A stretch of DNA of 64,000 nucleotides from Zanthoxylum bungeanum (Eukaryota; Streptophyta; Magnoliopsida; Sapindales; Rutaceae). Below are positions 11,215 through 25,352 of this stretch, one piece after another. The stretch spans positions 248,001 to 312,000 of the forward strand of contig SKCR01033448.1 of NCBI GenBank assembly GCA_019454045.1, written 5' to 3'. Position 1 is the first letter of the stretch. Every line of letters starts with the position of its first letter. The position numbers and the translations under genes are program-made. The notes under the pieces were generated by a model. The model saw only the letters and a program-made list of their open reading frames with translations, did not search any database and was not told the DNA's origin.

Positions 11215-12665
11215 ATAGAAGACGCGAAGAAATTAAAGAAAGGGCGAGGCTCTAACTTTAAAAATATTTGTCAAAGTTATGTTTACTACTAGTATTGAAA
11301 TTGGATTTTAAATACTTAGTGTGGTACATAATACATATATGTATTGACGTTCAGAATCCGCTGTGAGCTGGATACTGCCTTCAAGCCGAGATTTCTCTGC
11401 GAATTGGAAACGGGACGAAAGTCGCTGTTTCGACCGTAGATACCTAAGTTTAGGAACTACCCTTTGGGTATGTACTTAAATTATGAAATGTTATAATGTA
11501 ACTAGTTTAACTAGAGACATTATCTCTATATCAGTGTTTAATCCGATGCAGATAAAACCTTTATATTCTAGAACACTAAAGTGTTTCATTATATAAAGAT
11601 GATACTGAGATAAATACATGGATGTAAATAACAGAATTTATATTTTGAATATAATAAAATCTCAAACATATAAAATGACAAATAATAGCTCAAATTGATT
11701 TGATCAATGGAGACTTATTTGTGGCATTGTTGTCTAGGACACAATTAAACAAGACTCGTATATCCACACTTTTGAAGAGTGGATACTAGGACTGATTTGA
11801 CTATTCAAATAAGGTCTACGAATCTAGTTTATTAGGTTAAATACCTAAAATACTATTTACTTGGTAATAGTAAAAGTGCCACCGATCTGTTAGCCATATT
11901 CATGGTGAAGTAAGTGGGCCCATATCTAGCTAGGCTAGATGTGAACATGAATATTTTGTGACCTTAACGGATGCAGCATCACGTTGTGGTTATGTGTTTC
12001 TTTTGAAGAACACAGATCGAAAACTTTTGAAGTTTCGACACGAAGAAAACAAACAGATCGGCTATAGTGTTATTCCGCCACGGTAAGACCGAAATGGAAA
12101 ATACTTAAGCAGTAAGTTTCATATATAAATGAAAGAGTACGGTGTTCTTTCATGTGAGGACTCCTCCCGAGACACGTCAGTTAGACGGTGTGTCTGAACT
12201 AAAATCGAATTTTGTTGGACATGATAAGGTTTATCACGAGTCGCTCTGAGCTACTATTTCCTTCTACAGGATATGTATTAACAGTGCAAAACTTATTTAG
12301 AATAAGGTTCCATATAAATCTGTTTGACAGATATCATATAGGATATGAACAGGGAAGAAACGAGGTTTCTCATTCCTGATAATTTGGGTATGCCAGACAT
12401 AGCGTTTGGATGATACCAAACTAAGGACCCAAATTGGATAAGTGCCAATATAGGTTATCCTAAGGGAAACCTTAAGTATAATACTTATAAATCCCACATG
12501 AGAACAATATAATTGTTGCTCACCAAGCGGTTTTCCTGAGAGAAATACCGATATGCAGTGGTCAGTGGGAGGATAGTGATACTCGATGAAAATCGGAGTA
12601 ATACTATTCAAGGCACGAAGTCCTTAATGGAACACAAATAGTTCATCTATGATGAATCTATACCA
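11215..12665 (+). pseudogene. Decayed copia pol: protease tail, GAG-pre-integrase and integrase
   Basis: No single frame is open, but conceptual translation in shifting frames gives copia landmarks in the correct order: NVTSLTRDIISISVF (about 11496-11543, the segment before GAG-pre-integrase), YLWHCCLGHN (about 11714-11745, integrase zinc-binding start, normally LWHxRLGH), HGEVSGP (about 11900-11920), EYFVTLTDAASRCGYVFLLK (about 11945-12005, integrase core with the first catalytic Asp region), and GYPKGNLKYNTYKSHM (about 12455-12500, post-integrase GYPKG motif). Many stops and shifts separate them. The sequence then jumps into the right LTR at 12679, so reverse transcriptase, RNase H and the 5' part of that LTR are gone. 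Confidence 0.75.
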
Positions 12666-12678
12666 TTAATCTTCAAAT

Positions 12679-13486
12679 ACGCGAAATTAAAATTAGATTT
12701 TAATTCGGGCAAACGAGTTAATTTAGAATTAATTCGTTAGCGACGTAAATAATAATTTCGCTAGGCGCAATTATTTATTTAAATTCGATTTAATTAACGT
12801 CGCGACGTAAGTTCGGTATTTCGGAAATATCAAACCCGAACGCGTGAGTGCACGTGGGCCCACTTTCATTTGGAAACGTGTGGGGCCCACATGACACATG
12901 TCATATTATGCATTATTTAATTCTAATGCATTGCATGGAGATAGTGTACAATGCACTCAATGGTTTTGCATGGAAATTGAGTGTTTGACACTCTAAGCCA
13001 TTGCATGATTTGTGTCATAAGTTTATTATTAATTTAATAAATATTATGGCATAAATATAAATTGATTTTTGGTAACAAAAATTATAAGAAAATCTCTCTC
13101 AAACTCTCTCTTCTCCTCACGCCAAACACACAAAGTGTGGACTGTTTTTGACTGGTTTGGGCGTGACTTTAGGGGAGCAAGGGTTGGGTTTTCATGGTGA
13201 AAACCGCAAGTGCTAGCACACTACGAGTCTTGCGAAGGTGGTAGGGAGGTTCACCCATGAGGCGGGACTCATCCGACGGAGTTTGGAGCTTCGTTTTGAG
13301 ACCCGAAACTGCCAAGACAGTGAGCGTGGACTGCTGCAGATTTGCGCCCATGGCAGTGAGTTTTGTTGCTTCGAATCGTCTCCAAATCGACTCAACCGAT
13401 CAATGTGAGTATTCCGCTACCTCCGTTGATGTATTCACGCATGTTTTCATGTCTTGTTTGATCTTGTGACCTTAGAATAAACCACA
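12679..13486 (+). repeat. 3' LTR remnant of nested copia element
   Basis: Matches 7456-8261 with about five differences. The junction is at a shared ACGCGAAATTAAAATTAG, so a deletion by short-homology recombination removed the LTR's first 1.2 kb. Confidence 0.88.
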
Positions 13487-14095
13487 AAAATCTCTCAAAG
13501 CTTTCAACCTTATTTTATTCCACCTTGAAGATTTTTTTCATCTTCTTGTCTTCTTTTGTTAAAGGTGTGAATCTCTCTTTGATAAACCTTCAACACAACT
13601 TAACCCAAAATTCTTAATCCTTCAGAGTTCTTTAGAAGGAAGTTTGGTAGTCGGAGTTTCGGCGTCAGGGGTGATACAATCTACTCAGAGACTTCAGAGG
13701 TTCTGAAGAAAACTGTGGGTCGCGGGTTTGAGGAGTTGCCTTGAGTTCTTGCAGTATTGAGGTACTTGAGTCCGTGGAGTTGCCACCATAAGTCTTGACC
13801 ATCGTTGTAAGTTTTTCTCTATATAGTGGATTCGGGTGGTAGCCTATACCCGGAGTGGTTTTTTACTCGCAAGAGTTTTTCACTTTGTCACCAAAATTAT
13901 TGTGTTGATTTTGTGTGTTTGATTTATATTTGTTGCTTTAATTTATTGTTATTGTTTTTATATTTGCCGCATATTTTAATTGTTGGTTATTGTGATTGAT
14001 TGTTGAGATTTCATAGTTACAGTAATCCGGACTTATCCTATTTATTATTTGTATTTCCACATAGGGTCAGAACTTAAGATAATAGCGAATTTCCA
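13487..14095 (+). repeat. 3' LTR of outer copia element, right part
   Basis: Starts with the AAAAT duplication and continues the LTR from CTCTCAAAGC to AATTTCCA, matching 1553-2163. The outer duplication CATGT follows at 14096-14100. Confidence 0.92.
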
Positions 14096-14100
14096 CATGT

Positions 14101-16159
14101 CTTATCAATATCGTAACCCATATCACACCTTCATATACGGCTAATTTTTAAGTACGTTCCTAAAATTTGACCCATCATTATGTGTGAATACCCTTTATCT
14201 ATCCACTCTAAATAAACTTTTACGTATAAAAACAGTCCCGTTTTCAGCTAACCGCAGCAAACAGTCCAAACCAGGAGATTTAAGCAATGTTTTAAAAACT
14301 AAACTGTCATTTCAATAGATGATTAATTAGATCAAGTGAATTATCCTGATCGATGTTATAAATAATTTTTAATTAATTAAATATTATAAAAAATATTTAT
14401 TTTATTTTTTTATTTATTTTTTTTAAACGGTCAAGCCGGATCATCTTTTTCACCGATTTTTATCGATTTTGACTATTTTTTTACATGTTAAATTTTAATA
14501 TTTGATCAAACAGAACTCATAATTAGTTTTCAGTTCGATCGGTTCAACCGATCGATCCGATCCTTCACATCGGTAATGTATGTGCATTAGTCGTTTTCAG
14601 AAATCACATCAAGGTACATTATCTATAATATTTGCCATTTCTTTTTTATGAGTGGTTTTACTACAAAATAAAATTAGAACTGAAAAATTCAGAAATATGA
14701 TATGGATTGAAGAGATACTGAGAAAAACACAATGTACACCTTTAAATGTCTCATTGAAAAAAATGGAGAGTAATTTATATTGTCATATCTCAAGCGAGAT
14801 CAAAGAAAATCTAAATGGACATTGACCTAAAACACAAAGAGAGAATTATATTTTAATAAGATTAATGGCACAATGATTCTAATTAAAACACAATAGTTAC
14901 AATTGATCCATATATTGTCAACAATTGATAAGTGTTACCCTAATAGTCAACGGATACACTTAATATGACGTGACTCTAGGCTCACGCCCTATTGTCATAT
15001 AATATATATATTCATGAAGTCATGTCCACTTACAAATCATAGTAAAACAATCATAGTTGTTAAACCATATAAGATGAGGTTATAACATTATGTAACGACC
15101 CAGGTTATTTTAGTAGTTTTGCGTAAATTTTATTTTCGCTTGAGAGGCCGCATGCGAATGCGAATGCGAAGTTTATTTTTTTAAGTAAAATGGGAATATT
15201 TTTATGAGATTAATTTTAAGCTTTCATTAATTTAATTCGAGAGGTTAAATTGAAATTTATTAATTAGTATTTATATATAAATATATCTAGACTTTTCTTA
15301 TATACACGTGTTACACATTAAACACACACCCACGTGTTTCAACATTACTAACTCACTCAAAAGATTGTATTACTTAAAATAGTATCCTTGAATCGTGTCC
15401 TACTATACATAATTCATAACTTATCTTAGCTTGTTCTTGGTTTATGGTATCACGTTACTCCTACTTGCATGAGTTAGCTTGTTTCTTTCTTTATCATTAT
15501 TACCATCTTATATTCCACCTACAACATTGTCATCAATTAATTCGAATATATTCAATCATTGCTTACCTTAGAGATTTAACTCATTCTTTCTCTTGGAATC
15601 ACGTGTCTACCGTTAAATTTGATGATACTTAAAACCTACCCTTGAAACTTGTTTGTTACAGAAACTTAGTAGGATATTAATGACGATTATCCTTATATAC
15701 AATAATAAAAAGGCTTGATTATGTTGTTATTTTTTATTCACGTAAACTATGGACATCTTCCTTCTTAGTTCGCGGAGATCTCTCTCCTAAAATCTATTGC
15801 AGTCTCATCCCTCTTCCATCCAAGAATATCTACCTTTGAAGCCTCTCTATCGGAGTTTAATATTCTTTTATTACCTTTCATCGAATAATACACTTTATTA
15901 CTTATTCTGCAATAAGCGCACTCGAGGGTACTATACTATGTTCATTCTAGGATTCTGACATTTTATCATTATGAATTTGACTAAGAGGGAAATACTCTAT
16001 TTGGGCAAATTTGTCATATGTTTCTAAGCTTTGGTCATTGGTAAATTATTGTGAAGTCTACAGTTACCCAATCTAGCTTACAACCTAAATTACTTGGGCT
16101 CTGAAGTTCGCCAATGGTTCTTCTACTACTCTGTCATGATTCATTGTCTGGTAATATAT
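14101..16159. other. Intergenic, degenerate repeat sequence
   Basis: No gene seen. 14420-14570 carries GGTTCGATCGGTTCAACC-type words resembling hAT subterminal repeats. At 15092 TGTAACGACCCAGG resembles the start of a gypsy LTR, but no partner or end was found. Confidence 0.4.
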
Positions 16160-19711
<3,552 letters not shown>

Positions 19712-21614
19712 TCAATCTTAACTCTTTCATTCAATGTCTGTTTTTTATAATTTTTATATCATCGGAAAACCAAAAAAATTAGCAACAACTTTAGTGTTGA
19801 ACGTTTCCCAAATTTGAGCCCGAACTTAGTCGAAAATATAAATTACGTCGCATAACAGTGTACTTCGTGAATTAGACAAAAAAAAATGAAGTCTTTATAT
19901 TTCTTTTTGAAGCGACCATATTACCCATAGCTTATAAATGGTATAAATAACCCTTGAAGTCAATTTTAGGACCTCATCTTCTCCTCCTCTCGATCCTTCA
20001 AGAGAAACCGGTCCTAAAATTTTTCCCCCATTACTCCTCCCATGCATCAATGGAGTTAGATGAATTTCGTGCAATTTTGAGCATGATCAAAACAAATAAG
20101 CTTATTAACTCTCTTCTCTCCTCATTTTTTTTCCCAGTGTTGAGCTTAATAAAAAAAAAACCCCAATTTATCTCCAAGAACCATCTGACTTCATTTATAC
20201 ATTTTAGCCTAGAATAAACTCATTATCATGCATATTAGTGCATCTTAAGATAGTGTATACATGGAATACACATTTTAGGGCCGGACGAATCTTGACGAAT
20301 ATACGAGGGGATGTGCGTTTATTTATTTTTTTATAATAATCAATCAAAATGCATGCTTGGAAGGTTGTTTTGATTTGAGTTTATACTTGGAATGATAGTT
20401 TGGTGATGTAAAAATAATGATTGGCATAACTAAGGATTCGACGAAATGCTAGCCTAAATATATTAGTGAAAAATCTATCAAGGATCACTGGATTTGTGAG
20501 TAATAAAAAGTATTTATAATAGTGAAATATCTATTAAAATCGATAAATGACTGTATTAGGTAAGGCGAAAAATTGAGGAAGTTAAGCAACATAATTAGAT
20601 TATGACGGTCTCTTACAGATCGTAAATAATTTACTTGTAAGTCGAGTTTCAACCTACTGTCACCGCACCTATTTTTCAACTTGAACGACCCCCGAACTTT
20701 GGATTATAACTTGAGTTTTTAAAATCAAAATTGAGATCAGTAAAAACTGACCAACCATAAACTAAACACAATAAGATCAATTCTATTAAAATATCAGCTC
20801 ATGATGAATTCTTAATTTATAGAATTAAAATTCCGCTCCCACACTCGTGTAATTCCAAACCTTAGCCCGTAAAAATTCGCACAATACGTTATAAATTTGT
20901 AACTCAATGAAGTGAAATATTCATGTATTGCATTTTTTTTTTATTGATCAAAAGCATATCTCACAACTTACATTCTAATAAAATTTATCGATTATAGATT
21001 AACATACACCGCGACTTTCTTCAACATCATAAAATAGCGCCAATTAGTTTCAAATTAGTGAGATGATATTTTATTTTCATAATATTTTATTGAATTATAA
21101 AGTTCTATGAATTTATTTATATTCAAAATTATATTTTGAGATGAGACTAAATTACCAAAATACTTTTGATAAATTAAAAATTATTTTCATAAAATGCTTC
21201 GAGATAAGACCAAGATACCAACGGCCACACCCTTTATATCGAGATACAAATTAGCAAATCAATAAATAAATGAAAATATTCATAATTTTATTAATAAAAA
21301 AAAAAGACAAAAACAAAAAATAATAAATAAATAAAAAATAATAATGAAGATCATCTACCTTTAGATGGATACCCCTATATCTTAAAATTTATGGCAAGAC
21401 ATGAATGAAGCTCATCCACCGAAAGGTAGATGAGCTTTATTATTCAATATTTTATAACAAACTGAACTTGGTTTAGATGCAAAATATTATAGATCATCAC
21501 CACAACAGATTCACATGAACATTTTTCTAATTAACTACTGGAATCCTACCTACCATTTCTAAGCCACAAACAAATTAATCTGATACACCTTCAAGTCAAT
21601 TGAATGGAATCCGT
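19712..21614 (-). repeat. Third unit: 3' flank and 3' UTR of the intact H3.3 gene
   Basis: Homologous to the flank in units 1 and 2, but with extra sequence at about 19960-20035 (a hairpin-capable insert) and about 20300-21340. The last 270 bp (21340-21614) match the 3' UTR-like parts of the other units closely and probably hold the real 3' UTR and polyadenylation region. Confidence 0.75.
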
Positions 21615-22473
<859 letters not shown>

Positions 22474-22615
22474 CTCTCAGTTTCTGCAAATCTTCTTCTT
22501 CTTTTTCTTCTTCTTCTTCGCTCTCTCTCTCTCTCTCAAGATTTTTGGGTTAAAAATTGAAGAGGGCTACTACTCCCACCTTCCTAAAATTCCCATATTC
22601 TCTCTTATTTAAAAT
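22474..22615 (-). promoter_or_regulatory. H3.3 leader exon and core promoter
   Basis: The minus strand has a TATA-like TTTAAATAAGAG at about 22600-22612, then a GA-rich leader (GAGAGAGAG and GAAGAAGAA runs at about 22490-22540) ending at the leader-intron donor. GA/CT-rich leaders are common in highly expressed plant genes. Confidence 0.55.
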
Positions 22616-22699
22616 GTCGAAATTACCCCCCTTTTTTATAAAAATTCACTCCCTCAATATATATATATACACTTATTTAACACTACTTATATATATACT

Positions 22700-23070
22700 A
22701 GTTTTTGCCCGTGCCTACGACACGGTGTTACAGAATTAAATGATTTTATTTTTTAATTAAATGATGCCCGTGCCTACGGCACGGCACGGTGTTACAAAAT
22801 TAAATGATTTTATTTTTTAATTAAATGATGCCCGTGCCTACGGCACGGTGCACGGTGTTACAGTATTTAGCCCGTACCTACGACACGATGTTACAGAATT
22901 AAATTATTTTATTTTTTAATTAAATGATGCTCGTGCCTACGGCACGACACAGTGTTACATAATTAAATGATTTTATTTTTTAATTAAATGATGCCCGTGC
23001 TTACGGCATAGTGTTACAGTATTTGGCCCGTGCCTACGGCACGGTGTTACAGAATTAAATGATTTTATTT
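22700..23070. repeat. Minisatellite with CCGTGCC-TAC-GGCACGG hairpin core
   Basis: About seven copies of a CCCGTGCCTACGGCACGG core, separated by TGTTACAGAATTAAATGATTTTATTTTTTAATTAAATGATG-like spacers. Each core forms a 7-bp stem with a 3-nt loop; several copies are mutated (CGACACG, CTTACGGCAT). It begins about 90 bp upstream of the H3.3 core promoter. GCCCGTGC-type ends occur in some plant Helitrons, but I see no secure Helitron termini. Confidence 0.75.
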
Positions 23071-24754
23071 TATCTTTCTATTTTTTAATTTAAAAATTTT
23101 GACCATTTACATCAATCAATTCACTCTCTTTCCTCCAATTACCAATGTAATGATCTGAGCCGTTAATTAAGTCACATAAAGAGAGCCGTTGGATGCACTC
23201 TCTTTCCTCCAACACCATTCTCCTTTATTATATAGATTAATTTAACAAAACTTACATTTTTTTTATTATTTTTTAAAATTTATATTTTTTTGTTCTTTAT
23301 ATATCTAATTTTTTTTTATTTGTTTAATAAATATTACAAATTTCATATTTATTATTAATTATTTTGTGTTCATTTATTCATTTAATTTGTGTGATTTTTT
23401 TTAATTTATTCAACACTACTTATGTATTATAAAAATATTCTCATGTATATTAGAGAAGTATATATTTAAAAAAAAGTACAAATAACAACATAAAAAATTA
23501 CACTTAAAAATATAAAAACACAAATTCTAATTTATGTTGCCTCCAAAGTCTAATATTCTCCAAGCGCACTTAGTGAGATACCCAATACTTCGTACCATAA
23601 GTGATTACGAATCCTATAACGAGTTGCTCATTCTTTAGTTTCGTATGATGAATGTTCCCACCACCATTAAATAAGTTACTAGTGCTAGTAAAGAAGATAC
23701 GTGTTTTTGACAAAAAAAAATATCTCAAAGATGCAAGCATAGTACGTTTACTTTGCTTTAACTTACTCTGTCTGCCTAAATTTTCTTAAATAACAAGCAA
23801 AGTACGTTTACTTTGAATTATGCTAAAGAATGGATACTGACTCACGAAATTAAATAAGACAAACAATTTTTAATAAAGTAAAAATAAAATCAGAATCAGA
23901 ATCAAATAGACTATGTCAAAATTTATTTTATAAACTGATTTTGTGAATTTTTAAATAATCAAAAAATTAAATTAATAAATAGTAAATTTGTAATATTTAT
24001 TAAACAAATAAAAAATAGAAAAAATACAAATTTGAAATTTAAATGCGCAAGAAAACTATGTCATAGTTTTGCTAGGGCGCAAAACTATGTCAGTGGGAAG
24101 GAAATTTTTCACTCACATAGGGGCAATTTTGAAATTTCCGGGGAGACAAGAGGGGGGCGCATGTCAGGAGGGGTGGGAGTAGTAGTTTTCAAAATTGAAT
24201 TGAGGAGCTTATATGATGAACAAGAAGGTGGGGGTGGTGGGATAACGGGATTGGACGGTCACGATGCGCTATCCGTATGTTTTTCTGTACGAAATCGGAC
24301 GGCGGGAAAAGGGTTAAGTTGTGTTTTCTTGGGTTAAGTGGACGGTCAAGATGTGATTTTTAGAATGAAGACACGGATCCTCAATACTAATTACTTGGTT
24401 TCTATTGGCTAGAAGGAAGCAAGAGTTTAGTTCTATTGAGTTGTGCCATTGTGGCTGTTAAAAAACAATTTTATCCCGTCCATTTTAATTGTTTTAAACC
24501 GACATCATCGAGTCAATTTTCGATTTTTCAAAAATTATCTGTTCTTAATTATTATTTTATTTAGAAAATATTGAGAGATGAATTTTGATTTTTTTTTCTT
24601 AACCCATGAAATGTGAATATTATCATTTTCAATTAATCCTTAATTATGATTAATCACAAATTGTTCAAATCGTTGTGGGAGAGATTTACTACTAATTTTT
24701 TATTAAACTGCCCAACTTCATATGTGTCCTTGGAAGTACAAATGACAAAATTCC
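23071..24754. other. Intergenic sequence
   Basis: AT-rich. 24030-24400 is less AT-rich and has a 101-codon open frame (24032-24337) with Gly-rich, low-complexity content and no recognised domain. I do not call it a gene. Confidence 0.5.
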
Positions 24755-25065
24755 TCATAGGAATAGGATCCGCGGGGACCGGTACGTTAGGATCAGGTAA
24801 AATGATAATTTGCATATCCTTTGATTGAACGGGACGGGAATAGATATTGTTTGTATATAAATAAATTCAAATAAATTTAAGTTTTTTATTTTATTTTAAA
24901 TTTTAATTTAATTTAATAAAATTCAAATAAATAAATTATTATATTTATTTGATAATAATATCAAATTATAAATTTCTTTAAAATTTAATTTCTATTTTTT
25001 AAAATTATTTTTTCAAAAAAAAAAATTGAACCGGAATCGAAGTGAACCGGTGGCATCATTTAGGA
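24755..25065. repeat. GGTTCC/GGACCGG MITE-like repeat
   Basis: Opens near GGATCCGCGGGGACCGGTACG, has an AT-rich centre like that at 240-420, and closes near GAACCGGAATCGAAGTGAACCGG. It is similar in plan to the repeat at 103-505. Confidence 0.35.
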
Positions 25066-25352
25066 AAAATAATATAAATACTGTAATCCATGCCCAGAAG
25101 TGCCAACGGTCTGACTTCCAGGAGCATATAAATACTGTTTACTCGATGAAACTTTGACCACCATTTGGCTGTGGCATTATATCTTTACAGATTTTGCCCT
25201 GAATATCTTGTTCAGACAAAAAGCCCTTTGTCATTTCATCCAGCAATTCGTAGCTGAGGCTTTAGTCTCGGAACCCATCAGTAAAATGTAAGCAAAACCA
25301 ATAATTACCCAATCAGATACTACGACTCTGCATAAGTCAAAAAGTTCTTTAC

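Larger units (their letters stand above)
6238..13486 (+). mobile_element. Nested Ty1-copia element with decayed pol
   Basis: Begins TGTTGGATAAT and ends ACCACA, flanked by AAAAT on both sides (6233-6237 and 13487-13491). Removing it restores a continuous host LTR. The left LTR runs 6238-8261; the right LTR survives only as its last 808 bp. The shared LTR parts differ at only about five positions, so insertion was recent. Yet the internal region has no long ORF and only degraded protease-integrase sequence (about 11215-12665). Recent insertion with an old, broken interior suggests a non-autonomous family moved in trans. Confidence 0.9.
1050..14095 (+). mobile_element. Ty1-copia LTR retrotransposon, gag-only, interrupted by a nested element
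   Basis: Two LTRs of about 1.1 kb begin TGTTAGTTCC and end near GAATTTTCA. The 5-bp duplication CATGT is present at both outer edges (1045-1049 and 14096-14100). A TTGGTATCAGAG primer-binding site (initiator tRNA-Met type) follows the 5' LTR, and a purine-rich AATGGGGAGAT tract precedes the 3' LTR. The 3' LTR is split: 5738-6237 and 13492-14095, with a 7.2-kb nested element between. The internal region (2164-5737) has gag but no protease, integrase or reverse transcriptase, so this copy could only have moved with proteins supplied by a relative. LTR-LTR divergence is visible by eye (several percent, plus a 21-bp or so deletion), so it is older than the element nested in it. Confidence 0.93.

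Noticed and set aside
22880..23060. Repeat array upstream of H3.3 considered as a CRISPR array
   Set aside because: The spacers are near-identical to each other, the host is a plant, and the unit is a transposon-like hairpin minisatellite.
24032..24337. 101-codon ORF MKFKCARKLCHSFARA...
   Set aside because: Gly-rich, low-complexity composition, no domain, no splice or promoter context.
24763..24776. GATCCGCG, the reverse of the CGCGGATC histone octamer motif
   Set aside because: It lies over 2 kb upstream of H3.3 inside a GGTTCC repeat; probably coincidence, and H3.3 genes do not need S-phase octamers.
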